Assembly: GCF_000759885.1 (NCBI RefSeq)
Contig: NZ_JNAH01000007.1
Coordinates: 1 to 64,000 of the forward strand
Reading direction: 5' to 3'
DNA length: 64,000 bases
Origin: Prochlorococcus marinus str. GP2
Lineage (GTDB): Bacteria; Cyanobacteriota; Cyanobacteriia; PCC-6307; Cyanobiaceae
Positions 35,928 to 45,388 of the stretch are shown here, piece after piece. The translations under genes were made by a program, and so were the position numbers. The notes under the pieces were generated by a model. It searched no databases. It worked only from the letters and a program-made list of their open reading frames with translations, and had not been told where the DNA came from. Each line of letters opens with the position of its first letter. The stretch's first letter is position 1.

Positions 35928-37334
35928 TTATGAGCCAGATCCTACCTGCCAAATATTAATTCCATATTTTTTAATTACATTTTTTTTAATAATAGATCTC
36001 GTATCAAAAATCCATGCTGGTTTTCTCATTTTAGGTGAAATTGTACTCCAATCAAGATTTTGAAACTCTTCCCATTCCGTCATAAATATTGCAGCATCTG
36101 TATCATTAAAAGTCTCATAAAGGGAATTGGAAAAAGTCCATTTTTTGTTATTGTTTGGAACATTAAGGTCCTCTTTACATCCTTTTAGGTCTTTATTAAT
36201 CTGATTTTGGCTAACTTTTGGATCATAAATATTTAAAATTGCTCCTTCTTCAATCAGTTTCCTGCAAATATAGATAGCGGGCGATTCTCTGGTGTCATTA
36301 GTATTAGATTTAAAGGCAAAACCTAAAATTGCAATCTTTTTTGATGATATGGTCCCGAACATTTGTTTTACAATTAATTCCACAAATCTTTTTTGTTGCC
36401 AGAGGTTTATATCTAAAACTTTTTGCCAATATTCTGCAACCTCACTTAATCCATAATGATTAGAGATGTAAACCAAATTAGAAATGTCTTTTTTAAAACA
36501 ACTTCCTCCAAAACCCGGCCCACTATTAAGAAAGTATTTCCCAATTCTTTTATCCATGCCTACTGCTAATGCAACATCTTTAATATTTGCTCCAGTTGCT
36601 TCACATAATGCTGAAATTGTATTAATGGAGCTTATTCTTTGAGCTAGAAACGCATTTGCAATTAGTTTAGATAATTCAGAACTCCATAGATCTGTTGTTA
36701 AAACTTTGCTTTTATCAACCCAATTTGTATATATACGAACTAATGAATCTATTGCTTCTTTGTTGTCTCCACCTATTAAAATTCTGTCAGGATTATTTAA
36801 ATCATTTATGGCTGTTCCCTCAGCTAAGAATTCTGGATTTGATAGTACAGCAAAATTTTTCTCAGTAAATTTTTCTTTGGATTTTGATTCTGCGTCTAGT
36901 ATATCTTTAATAGTTTGCGCTGTTTTTACTGGCAATGTGCTTTTTTCAACAACTATTGTGAATCCTTCTGAGTACTTCGCAATTTCTCGAGAGGATGCTT
37001 CTACATATTTAAGATCTATGGCTTGGCCAGCTCCAATTCCTTTAACTTTTGTTGGTGTATTAACAGATATGAAAATCATATCTGCTTTCTTGATTTGATT
37101 CTCCATCTCATTTGAAAAATGAAGGTTTACTCCTCTACATTTTTTTACAATTTCTGCGAGTCCAGGTTCAAAAATAGGTAACTTTGAAAAATCATCATCA
37201 TTCCATTGATCAATTCTTTCTGGATTTATATCAACTACATTTACCTGAATATTAGGGCAATAATTGGCAATGACTGCCATTGTTGGTCCCCCTACATAAC
37301 CTGCGCCAATACAGCAAATATTTCTAATCTCCAT
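35928..37334 (-). CDS. ugd: UDP-glucose 6-dehydrogenase
   Basis: A 468-residue dehydrogenase with CCIGAGYVGGPTMAVIA at the N-terminus, catalytic Cys in GPGFGGSCFKKDISNLVYI, and FAFKSNTNDTRESPAIYIC near the C-terminus. The version with GGPTMAVIANYCP and SKLPIFEPGL is close to the eukaryotic-type UGDH rather than to the bacterial Ugd subgroup. It oxidises UDP-glucose to UDP-glucuronate with two NAD+. It is paired with the downstream 4-epimerase for UDP-GalA supply. Confidence 0.92.
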   Translation of the reverse strand: MEIRNICCIGAGYVGGPTMAVIANYCPNIQVNVVDINPERIDQWNDDDFSKLPIFEPGLAEIVKKCRGVNLHFSNEMENQIKKADMIFISVNTPTKVKGIGAGQAIDLKYVEASSREIAKYSEGFTIVVEKSTLPVKTAQTIKDILDAESKSKEKFTEKNFAVLSNPEFLAEGTAINDLNNPDRILIGGDNKEAIDSLVRIYTNWVDKSKVLTTDLWSSELSKLIANAFLAQRISSINTISALCEATGANIKDVALAVGMDKRIGKYFLNSGPGFGGSCFKKDISNLVYISNHYGLSEVAEYWQKVLDINLWQQKRFVELIVKQMFGTISSKKIAILGFAFKSNTNDTRESPAIYICRKLIEEGAILNIYDPKVSQNQINKDLKGCKEDLNVPNNNKKWTFSNSLYETFNDTDAAIFMTEWEEFQNLDWSTISPKMRKPAWIFDTRSIIKKNVIKKYGINIWQVGSGS

Positions 37335-37418
37335 TAAGTTATGATTTTTTCTTTAAATTCTAATCCTATACTTTTCTTATTCTAAAAATATACTTAGAGA
37401 GTTAAAATTGATATATTG

Positions 37419-38699
37419 TTAAACATATTTTTTACTTTTTTTGCACTCATCAATTATACATTTTAGACCAGCTAATAGTATCCAAATCAAAATACTTATC
37501 TTTCCATCATAATAAGTAATATCGAAGAAATGATGAAAAATAGTCGCAAACGAAGCAATTAGCCAACATCTGTTAAATATATTTGTTTCCTTATATGATT
37601 TTGCCTCTAATATCGCTTGATAGCCTCTAAAAACTAGAAATGTAACAAACAAAGTTAAAATTATTGAATTAAGTATTCCATAATCGTATGCAATTTGTAG
37701 CGGTAAATTATGAGTATGCTGAATCCCAATATCTCTAATGCTGAAATAAATTGGGAATGTTGCAGCACCGTATCCAAATATTGGTCTTTGTGCAATCAAT
37801 TTAATTGTATTTGACCAGATATTAAACCTAAGATATTGAGAATAAAATATTGACCCGATTCTTGCAAATGCCTCTGGGAAGATTGAACCAAATTTAAGTA
37901 AATCAACAAAAAAGAAAATTAATATAATGATTATTAAAGCTAGCAATAAATTTTTTAATCCAAAAACCAAAAAAGAAGTAACGAATAAATTTAATATCGC
38001 ATTCCTTGATCGAGTATATAATATTAAAATAACTGTTAAGAGAGATAATCCAATAGTAAAGAATTTTTTATAATTAAAAAATTTGTTTTCTAATATCAAG
38101 GCAACTATTAAAGGAAAGATGGTAGATAACCAAAAACCTAAATAGTTTGGATTGCTGAATAAACCTGAAAGTCCATCAAATGGTGCTCCCCCATCAATCC
38201 CATAAAGTGGTTTGTTAAACCAAACTATTAATCCTCCAAATGTTTCCCAAGGCCCATAAAGTCTATATTTATATTGTAAGAGGCAACTGAAAAAAACTGG
38301 AAAAGTTCCTGAAATAAGTATTTTTGAGAACCAAGACCTTTGATCTTTATTCTTTAAGTAATGTTGAAAGTATATAAATATTAAAAATAGTGGGATCCAA
38401 TTAAATAATGAGTACCAGGAAGATGAATATTGAATCTCATTTGTATTATTTTGCAGATGAAATAAATTGGTTTTAATTGAACTAAAAAGAATGAATCCAG
38501 ATGAGACAATCAAAATTTGATTCCATCCATCTTTTAATATGGAACGCTTTGTTTTGTGAATTGAAGTAAAAAGTGCAATCAAATAAAATATGCCAGCTAT
38601 TGGTAAAGCTGAAGCCAGGAAAAATGTGCCTAAATAAAAACATAATTGACCAAAACCTCCTATATTTTTAATTTGAATTTTTAATTCTTTAATAATCAC
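37419..38699 (-). CDS. O-antigen ligase/polymerase family membrane protein (WaaL-like)
   Basis: A 426-residue protein with about 11-12 hydrophobic helices. The long periplasmic loop near residues 305-335 carries RPIFGYGAATFPIYFS and IQHTHNLPLQIAYDYGIL, the pattern of the Wzy_C/O-antigen ligase domain with its conserved histidines. A second Wzy-like protein exists at 13205, so this one is more likely the ligase that joins polymer to lipid A-core, or a second polymerase. The start codon is GTG at 38697-38699. The tRNA-Arg gene lies about 75 bp upstream on the same strand. Confidence 0.82.
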   Translation of the reverse strand: MIIKELKIQIKNIGGFGQLCFYLGTFFLASALPIAGIFYLIALFTSIHKTKRSILKDGWNQILIVSSGFILFSSIKTNLFHLQNNTNEIQYSSSWYSLFNWIPLFLIFIYFQHYLKNKDQRSWFSKILISGTFPVFFSCLLQYKYRLYGPWETFGGLIVWFNKPLYGIDGGAPFDGLSGLFSNPNYLGFWLSTIFPLIVALILENKFFNYKKFFTIGLSLLTVILILYTRSRNAILNLFVTSFLVFGLKNLLLALIIIILIFFFVDLLKFGSIFPEAFARIGSIFYSQYLRFNIWSNTIKLIAQRPIFGYGAATFPIYFSIRDIGIQHTHNLPLQIAYDYGILNSIILTLFVTFLVFRGYQAILEAKSYKETNIFNRCWLIASFATIFHHFFDITYYDGKISILIWILLAGLKCIIDECKKSKKYV

Positions 38700-38772
38700 T
38701 TTCTAAATTTATTTTTACATGGTCTAATTTATTTTAAATTCATTATTTAAATAATTAAAACTTTAATTTTAA

Positions 38773-38846
<74 letters not shown>

Positions 38847-39015
38847 AATATGAAATTCTGAGGAAATTTTATATTTTTTTATCCCCTTTTAATTAAACAA
38901 AATCCATAATATGAGTAATGTTTTATTAAAGTAAAATTCTAATACATTATTTCTCAACAATAAATCAGAATTTGTGTAATTTATAAAAGTTATTAATAAA
39001 AAATTCTTTAAAAAG

Positions 39016-40026
39016 TTAGGAAAAAAATTGATCTTTTGCTCCCAATTCATTTTTGTAGCTTATTATGGTTTTCTTAATACCATTATTTAAATTGGTATTA
39101 GCCTTCCACCCTATTTTATTAATATAGTTATTATCTAATTTTTTTCTTGGAGTACCATCAGGTTTGCTTTTGTCCCAGATTATTTCTCCATCGAACTTCA
39201 TATAATAAGAAATCTTTTGTGAAAGTTCTTTTATTGATATTTCGTAATCAGATCCTACGTTAAGCCAATTCAATTTATTTCCATCTTTGTCTATAGGGCA
39301 ATGAGCATGATCAGGATCCCAATTCTTGAGAATGTGAAAACAAGCCTCTGCGAAATCCTCAACATATAGAAACTCTCTTAAAGGTTTTCCTGAACCCCAG
39401 CAGGTTACTGATTTAGAATTTCTTATCTTGGCTTCATAAAATTTTCTAATTAATGCTGCTAATACATGGCTATTTTTTAAATCATAGTTATCGTTAGGGC
39501 CATAAAGATTTGTTGGCATTAGGGAAATAGCATCAAAATTGTATTGTTTTCTGTAAAATTGGCATAACTTTAACCCAGCGATTTTAGCAATTGCATATGC
39601 TTCGTTTGTAGGCTCTAATTCACTAGTTAGTAAATACTCTTCTTTTATTGGTTGGGGTGACAATTTTGGATAAATACAGCTACTTCCAAGAAATATTAAT
39701 CTTTTGACCCCGAATTTATAAGATGTTTCGATTAAATTGTTCTGAATTTTTAAATTTTCTAAAAGAAACTCTACTTGATTAAGTTTATTTGCCATTATCC
39801 CTCCAACTTTTGCTGCGGCAATTATTACAATATTTGGCTTAAATTTTTTGAACCAAGCCTCTACTTTTTTGGCATCTTGTAAATCTAAATCTTTCCTAGA
39901 GGTGGTTATGAGTTTTTTGTTATTGAAAGTAAATCCATTTTTTAATAGTAGTTTGCAAATTGCATTACCAACCATCCCAGTTGAACCAGCAACGTAGATG
40001 GTCTCATCTCCACTTAATAAAGTCAC
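39016..40026 (-). CDS. fcl: GDP-L-fucose synthase
   Basis: A 336-residue SDR that epimerises and reduces GDP-4-keto-6-deoxymannose to GDP-L-fucose with NADPH. Motifs: IYVAGSTGMVGNAICKLLL, the fcl-specific FLGSSCIYPKLSPQPIKEE, and catalytic YxxxK in AYAIAKIAGLKLC. The start is GTG at 40024-40026, eight bases after the gmd stop, so it is translated as the last gene of the manC-gmd-fcl operon. Confidence 0.95.
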   Translation of the reverse strand: MTLLSGDETIYVAGSTGMVGNAICKLLLKNGFTFNNKKLITTSRKDLDLQDAKKVEAWFKKFKPNIVIIAAAKVGGIMANKLNQVEFLLENLKIQNNLIETSYKFGVKRLIFLGSSCIYPKLSPQPIKEEYLLTSELEPTNEAYAIAKIAGLKLCQFYRKQYNFDAISLMPTNLYGPNDNYDLKNSHVLAALIRKFYEAKIRNSKSVTCWGSGKPLREFLYVEDFAEACFHILKNWDPDHAHCPIDKDGNKLNWLNVGSDYEISIKELSQKISYYMKFDGEIIWDKSKPDGTPRKKLDNNYINKIGWKANTNLNNGIKKTIISYKNELGAKDQFFS

Positions 40027-40033
40027 GTTTTTT

Positions 40034-41170
40034 TTAATTCATTATGTTTGGTATCGTTTCAACTGAATTGAGTGTTGAGAAGCCTTTGTTTTTTAAAATT
40101 AATTCCTTTTTGGCGTCATTGGAATCATTTTTGATCATTTCAGATACTAATTGCTCCAAGGTTGTCGTTGGTCTCCATCCAAGTTCTTTATTCGCCTTAC
40201 TAGAATCTCCTAAAAGTAAATCTACTTCAGTAGGACGGAAATATCTCGGATCAATCTTCACAACAATTTTACCGTTATCAGCTCTTACCCCAACCTCGCT
40301 TAGCCCTTCGCCTTTCCAAATTATACCAGGAGAGTTTTTTTTACTATTCCATCCAAGTTCTATCGAACTTAATTCAACAAATCTCCTTACTGTCTCCGTC
40401 CTCCCTGTAGCTATGACATAATCTTTTGGCTTTTTTTGTTGCAACATCATCCACTGCATTTCAACGTAATCTTTTGCATGCCCCCAATCCCTTTTTGAGT
40501 CAAGGTTCCCAAGATAAATGCAATCATCTAAACCTAGATTAACTCTTGATAAGCCTCGCGTTATTTTTCTTGTAACGAAAGTCTCTCCACGTCTTTCTGA
40601 TTCATGATTAAATAAAATTCCATTACAGGCGAACATTCCATATGCTTCTCTATAGTTGACAGTTATCCAATAAGCATATAATTTCGCTGCAGCATAAGGA
40701 CTTCTTGGATAAAAAGGTGTTGTTTCATTTTGAGGCGAACACTTTGTAATGCCATATAGTTCACTCGTACTGGCTTGGTATATTTTTGTCTTGTTTGTTA
40801 AATTTAATATTCTCACTGCTTCAAGAATCCTTAATGGACCTAAAGCATCACAATTCGCTGTATATTCAGGAGATTCAAAACTTACTGAAACATGACTTTG
40901 AGCACCAAGATTATAAATCTCGTCTGGAGATACCTTTTGAATAATATTTAAGATATTTGTGCTGTCAGTAAGGTCACCATAGTGCAGAATTAAATCTAGT
41001 TTCTTTTTATGAGGATCCTGATAAAGATGATCAATCCTTTTTGTGTTGAAATTACTAGATCTTCTCTTGATTCCATGAACTTCATAATTTTTTTTAATTA
41101 AAAGTTCAGCAAGATAACTACCATCTTGACCAGTAATCCCAGTAATAAGTGCTTTCTTTCTTTTATTCAT
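40034..41170 (-). CDS. gmd: GDP-mannose 4,6-dehydratase
   Basis: A 378-residue [21 protein letters not shown] at the N-terminus, [18 protein letters not shown] and [12 protein letters not shown] typical of Gmd, and catalytic Tyr-Lys in [12 protein letters not shown]. It converts GDP-mannose to GDP-4-keto-6-deoxymannose, the substrate of fcl. The start overlaps the manC stop by four bases (ATGA). Confidence 0.97.
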   Translation of the reverse strand: MNKRKKALITGITGQDGSYLAELLIKKNYEVHGIKRRSSNFNTKRIDHLYQDPHKKKLDLILHYGDLTDSTNILNIIQKVSPDEIYNLGAQSHVSVSFESPEYTANCDALGPLRILEAVRILNLTNKTKIYQASTSELYGITKCSPQNETTPFYPRSPYAAAKLYAYWITVNYREAYGMFACNGILFNHESERRGETFVTRKITRGLSRVNLGLDDCIYLGNLDSKRDWGHAKDYVEMQWMMLQQKKPKDYVIATGRTETVRRFVELSSIELGWNSKKNSPGIIWKGEGLSEVGVRADNGKIVVKIDPRYFRPTEVDLLLGDSSKANKELGWRPTTTLEQLVSEMIKNDSNDAKKELILKNKGFSTLNSVETIPNIMN

Positions 41171-42639
41171 TCAGAATTATCTGTATTTCTTTTATACTTG
41201 TCTTCAAATCTTACAATATCATCTTCCCCTAAGTATGTTCCGCTTTGAACTTCTATTAAAATTAGAGGAAAAGAAAAAGGATTTGATAATCGATGCTTTG
41301 CTCCTTGTGGAACATAAGTGCTTTCATTCTTATTCATTAAAAATGTTTCGTTATTAATTTCAATCTTAGCTTTACCTGAAACTATAACCCAATGTTCGGA
41401 TCTATGATGATGCATTTGAAGTGAAATGCTCTCATAAGGATTTATTTCTATTTTTTTAACTTGCCAATTTTTATTTTCCATAAGAGAAACGTAATGCCCC
41501 CAAGGCCGATGAACCTTATTATTTATCTTTAGTTCTCTATAGTTATTTTTATCAAGTTCTTTGATGATATCTTTAAGTGAGTCGATTGAATTTTTATTTG
41601 AAATTAAAATTGCATCTTCAGTATCAATTGCTGCAATGTTATTTAACCCTAAACCAACTAAGAGCCTATTATCACTTTTTAAATAAGAGTTTTTTACATC
41701 TTTAATAATAGTTTTACCCTCTAAGGAATTATTGTTTACATCCTTAAAAGAACTCTCCCACATACTTTTCCAGCTGCCAAGATCATTCCAGCCTACATCT
41801 AAAGGTATAACAGTCCCTAATTTGGTTTTTTCCATAACAGCAATATCGATAGAAATGTTAGGCGATTTCTTAAAAAGATTATGATCAATCCTTCGAAATG
41901 AAAGATCTTCAATTTTTTTTTCTAAACATTTTTCGCATGTTTCAACAATTTCAGGTTGATATTTTCTAAGCTCGGATATTATTGATGATGCTTTAAAAAG
42001 AAAAATGCCGCTGTTCCATGTATAGTGCCTATCTTTAAGAAGTTTTTTTACTAATTCCTTGTTGGGTTTTTCAATAAAACTCTTAATATCACTAGATTTT
42101 GTTTCTTTAGAAAGTTCTTCCATTGATTCGATGTAACCAAATCCTGTTTCAGATGTACTAGGAACCACTCCAAACGTTACTAATCTTCCTCTATTAGCAA
42201 AAACGATCCCTTCTTCTATTGTTTCTCTAAATTTTTTATTTTTTTCAATTTTGTGATCTGATGCTAAAACTAATAATAATGGGTCGTTTTTTTCCTTAAT
42301 TCCAATCAAAGCTGCCAAAGCAATTGCAGATGCTGTATTTCTTCCACAGGGCTCAAGTAAAATAGATTCCGGTTCAACATTAATAGTTCTCATTTGCTCA
42401 GCTACTATGAATCTCTGCTCTTCATTACATATAATTATGGGATTTTTTAAAAACTTTATTCCTTTAAGTCTTAAATATGTCTCTTGAAGAAGAGTATATT
42501 TGGAATTTTTATTTAAAGTTAAATATTGTTTAGGATATGATGATCTTGATAGTGGCCATAACCTTGTGCCAGAACCTCCAGAAAGGAGCACTGGGAAAAT
42601 ATTCTTATTAATGTAGGAATTAGTTTTAGTTTCGAACAA
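41167..42639 (-). CDS. manC: Mannose-1-phosphate guanylyltransferase / mannose-6-phosphate isomerase
   Basis: A 490-residue type II bifunctional enzyme. The N-terminal nucleotidyltransferase has the GTP-binding [20 protein letters not shown] and [12 protein letters not shown]; the C-terminal cupin isomerase has [18 protein letters not shown] and [19 protein letters not shown] with metal-binding histidines. It supplies GDP-mannose for the gmd and fcl enzymes and possibly for mannosyltransferases. First gene of the operon; its start faces the divergent gene at 42743 across about 100 bp. Confidence 0.96.
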   Translation of the reverse strand: MFETKTNSYINKNIFPVLLSGGSGTRLWPLSRSSYPKQYLTLNKNSKYTLLQETYLRLKGIKFLKNPIIICNEEQRFIVAEQMRTINVEPESILLEPCGRNTASAIALAALIGIKEKNDPLLLVLASDHKIEKNKKFRETIEEGIVFANRGRLVTFGVVPSTSETGFGYIESMEELSKETKSSDIKSFIEKPNKELVKKLLKDRHYTWNSGIFLFKASSIISELRKYQPEIVETCEKCLEKKIEDLSFRRIDHNLFKKSPNISIDIAVMEKTKLGTVIPLDVGWNDLGSWKSMWESSFKDVNNNSLEGKTIIKDVKNSYLKSDNRLLVGLGLNNIAAIDTEDAILISNKNSIDSLKDIIKELDKNNYRELKINNKVHRPWGHYVSLMENKNWQVKKIEINPYESISLQMHHHRSEHWVIVSGKAKIEINNETFLMNKNESTYVPQGAKHRLSNPFSFPLILIEVQSGTYLGEDDIVRFEDKYKRNTDNSE

Positions 42640-42742
42640 GTTTTTTTTCTTAGATTAATACGATTAAAAGGTTAGAGCAAATATTAAAAAATAAAATTTC
42701 TTCGTTGAGGACTATAATTAATTAGGAAGTCATCTTTATGTT

Positions 42743-43393
42743 TTGCCTAAAAAAGTAACAGAACAGGATAAAAGTAATATTCTTAAATCATTTATTGATG
42801 GAATAAATATCAAAGAATTATCAGAAATGTATGGTTTCTCTGTAACTACTATTACAAGACAATTAAAGAATAAATTGAGTAACGAGAAATTTAAAAAAAT
42901 TAGGAATATAAATAGTAAAGAAATTTCCTCTAAACAAATCCCTGTAAATTTCAAAAAGGAAAGTAAGGTAGAGAAAATTAATAAAACGAAGGATGATAAT
43001 ATTAATTTTGAAAATGAAGGAATCTCTAATAATTTTTTTGAAATTGCCCCTTTGAATTATGAGGTTGATCTGGATAATCAAAAGGATCTCGCTTCAATAC
43101 CTTTAGATGAAGTTGATTTTCCTAAACTTATTTATATGATCGTAGATAGTAAAATCGAATTAATAATAAAAATGTTGAAAGATTACCCTGAATGGGAATT
43201 TCTACCTGAAGATGATTTGAACAGAAAAACAATAGAAATTTATTATGATTTGAAAAACGCAAAGAGGAATTGTGGCAGGGATCAAAAAGTTATAAAAGTT
43301 CCAAATACCAATGTTTTTAAAATTGTATCTCCAATCTTATTATCTAGAGGGATTTCAAGAATACTAGCTGGAGATAAATTGATATCTATCTAA
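42743..43393 (+). CDS. Helix-turn-helix-containing protein of unknown function
   Basis: A 216-residue protein whose first about 50 residues form a resolvase/Hin-type HTH (DKSNILKSFIDGINIKELSE, then MYGFSVTTITRQLKNKL). A charged linker follows, then an acidic conserved-looking block (PLNYEVDLDNQKDLAS, FPKLIYMIVDSKIELIIKML). It may be a DNA-binding regulator or a structural nucleoid-type protein; I cannot name it. The start is TTG at 42743. A better-spaced Shine-Dalgarno (AGGAAG) serves an out-of-frame ATG at 42738 that stops after six codons, so initiation could be inefficient or coupled. It diverges from manC and overlaps the next gene tail to tail by four bases. Confidence 0.72.
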   Translation: MPKKVTEQDKSNILKSFIDGINIKELSEMYGFSVTTITRQLKNKLSNEKFKKIRNINSKEISSKQIPVNFKKESKVEKINKTKDDNINFENEGISNNFFEIAPLNYEVDLDNQKDLASIPLDEVDFPKLIYMIVDSKIELIIKMLKDYPEWEFLPEDDLNRKTIEIYYDLKNAKRNCGRDQKVIKVPNTNVFKIVSPILLSRGISRILAGDKLISI

Positions 43394-43605
43394 TTTGGTT
43401 CTTTTAAAAGAAAGTTTGATGAAAAGAAACTACCTATAATTGACCCACTTATAAAGCTTGTTCCAATTATGAAGCTTACAGGTAAATTAATGGTCTCATC
43501 AATAATTAAATTCACCTTATTTTTTGTATTACTATTTTGAATTATGATTATCAAAATAAAAAACAAGAACAGATTAGAAAATAAATTTTTAAAAAAATTG
43601 ACCAT
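43390..43605 (-). CDS. LapA-like small membrane protein
   Basis: A 71-residue protein with two hydrophobic helices (LFLFFILIIIIQNSN and SFIIGTSFISGSIIGSFFSS) separated by a short loop VNLIIDETINLPV. The spacing and the G-x-x-x-G content of the second helix fit LapA/DUF1049 proteins, implicated elsewhere in lipopolysaccharide assembly. The ATG start and position 14 bp before the rsmI end, same strand, suggest cotranscription with rsmI. Short length keeps confidence moderate. Confidence 0.6.
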   Translation of the reverse strand: MVNFFKNLFSNLFLFFILIIIIQNSNTKNKVNLIIDETINLPVSFIIGTSFISGSIIGSFFSSNFLLKEPN

Positions 43606-43619
43606 TTAAGGAGTTTATT

Positions 43620-44480
43620 TTATATCAAATTATATACTACTTTCTTTGTAAGGTTTTCTTTTTTAGCAAGATATTTTGAAGCGGCTGATAAACTTAACCC
43701 TGCTTTGATGAGATCATTTAATTCTTTTTTTAATGCTGGTTCATTTATTTTCTGTTTATTTAAAGAGTCTATTCCTTTTAAAACAATAGTGAATTCTCCT
43801 AATATTTCTTTTTTTTCAAAATAGTTTATTACTTCATCAATATTAAAACCTATATGTTCCTCAAATTTTTTGGTTAATTCTCTAAAAACTTTTATTTCTC
43901 GTTCTCCACCACAGAATTCTTTAAGTCCTTTTAAAGTTTGCTTTAAACGATGCGGGGCTTCAAAAAATATGGTAGTTTTCTCATTTTTACTTATTTCAAA
44001 AAGTGCTTTATCTCTTAGTGACTTCTTTTTAGGTAAGAAGCCCTCAAAAATAAATTTAGATGATGGTAGGCCACTTGAGACGAGTGCAGTTAATGCGGCA
44101 CAAGGACCAGGAATACAAATAGTATCCAAATTATGTTTGTTCGTTTCTCTAACAAGTTCTTCACCAGGATCACAGATTCCTGGTAGGCCTGCATCACTTA
44201 CTAGAGCTATGGAATTACCCTCTTTGAGGTAACTAATAATTTCAGGAATTTTACTTAAACAATTTATTTGATTAAAACTAATCAATCTATTTGAAATCCC
44301 ATACTTATTCATTATTTTTTTCGTTTGTCTGGTATCTTCACAAGCTATCAAGAAAACATTTTCCAAGATATTTAGTGCTCTTGAAGATATATCTGATAGG
44401 TTTCCAATAGGAGTCCCAACAAGATATAAAATACCTTTTTCTGGCTCTTGACCTCTGTGAGATAATGAAATTTTATTCAT
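43620..44480 (-). CDS. rsmI: 16S rRNA (cytidine(1402)-2'-O)-methyltransferase
   Basis: A 286-residue tetrapyrrole-methylase-fold enzyme that 2'-O-methylates C1402 of 16S rRNA. GILYLVGTPIGNLSDIS, LIACEDTRQTKKIM, ALVSDAGLPGICDPGEELV and IPGPCAALTALVSSGLPSS are all RsmI hallmarks. Only three bases separate its start from the divergent cysQ start, so the two genes share promoter sequence or have leaders inside each other. Confidence 0.95.
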   Translation of the reverse strand: MNKISLSHRGQEPEKGILYLVGTPIGNLSDISSRALNILENVFLIACEDTRQTKKIMNKYGISNRLISFNQINCLSKIPEIISYLKEGNSIALVSDAGLPGICDPGEELVRETNKHNLDTICIPGPCAALTALVSSGLPSSKFIFEGFLPKKKSLRDKALFEISKNEKTTIFFEAPHRLKQTLKGLKEFCGGEREIKVFRELTKKFEEHIGFNIDEVINYFEKKEILGEFTIVLKGIDSLNKQKINEPALKKELNDLIKAGLSLSAASKYLAKKENLTKKVVYNLI

Positions 44481-44483
44481 ATT

Positions 44484-45386
44484 ATGGTTAAGGTTCCATT
44501 TTGTGTAGATACAGATAAGCTTATAAGTGATTTGAAGATTATAAGTTGGGAAGCTGCTGATATTTTGCTTTACTATTCAAAAGAAATCAAAGATATTAAA
44601 CAAAAAAATAAGATTGTTAGAAATAAAGGTTTAAATGATCCTGTTACATTAGCAGACCTTAAAGTTAACGAATTAATTATAAAAAAAATTAGAGAAAATT
44701 ATTCAGACTTTGAATATAGTATTTTGAGTGAAGAAAACGTAAATCTTTTATCTAATAGTCTTTGTTCAAATTGCGATTGGTTATGGGTATTAGATCCTCT
44801 TGATGGTACAAAAGATTTTATTCAAGGTACAGGTAATTATGCAATGCATTTGGCATTGAATTATAAAAATAAACCATATTTAGGTTTTGTTTTAATACCA
44901 TCTAAAAATGAATTATGGATAGCAAATGGAGTGCAGGTTTGGGGTGAAAGAAAAGATGGAGTAATTTTAAAATCAAAATTAAGCCAGGAAAAAAACCTTA
45001 AAGACATGACAATAATAACAAGTAAGAATCATAGGAATGAGACCCTTGAGTGTCTTATAAACACAATTAACTTTAAAGAAAAAATTGTAATGGGAAGCAT
45101 AGGATGTAAGATAGCTTCAATCGTAAAGGGAGATGCTGATATTTATATTTCACTAAGTTTACCAGGTGCAAGTAGCCCAAAAGACTGGGATTTCGCTGCG
45201 CCTGAGGCTATATTAAATGCAGCTGGAGGAGCAATAACATTTATAGATAATAAAGAGATTTCTTATAATCAAGAGAATTTCGAGCAGCCAGGAATAATTG
45301 TTGCTTCAAACAACAAACTTAATCATGGAAGAATATGTTCGGAAATTATTGAGATAATAAGAAATAACAACCTATATCCTATTTGA
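44484..45386 (+). CDS. cysQ: 3'(2'),5'-bisphosphate nucleotidase
   Basis: A 300-residue member of the inositol monophosphatase superfamily. Metal-binding motifs are ILSEENV and WVLDPLDGTKDFIQGTGNYA, plus SPKDWDFAAPEAILNAAGG near the C-terminus. CysQ hydrolyses PAP, the by-product of PAPS-dependent sulfate transfer and reduction, to AMP. The sulfotransferase at 9811 would generate PAP, so the two may be functionally linked although 34 kb apart. Convergent with pnp. Confidence 0.92.
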   Translation: MVKVPFCVDTDKLISDLKIISWEAADILLYYSKEIKDIKQKNKIVRNKGLNDPVTLADLKVNELIIKKIRENYSDFEYSILSEENVNLLSNSLCSNCDWLWVLDPLDGTKDFIQGTGNYAMHLALNYKNKPYLGFVLIPSKNELWIANGVQVWGERKDGVILKSKLSQEKNLKDMTIITSKNHRNETLECLINTINFKEKIVMGSIGCKIASIVKGDADIYISLSLPGASSPKDWDFAAPEAILNAAGGAITFIDNKEISYNQENFEQPGIIVASNNKLNHGRICSEIIEIIRNNNLYPI

Positions 45387-45388
45387 TA

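Noticed and set aside
42736-43081. Two minus-strand ORFs inside the HTH gene
   Set aside because: They are antisense shadows of the plus-strand gene, whose HTH pattern and acidic domain are coherent.
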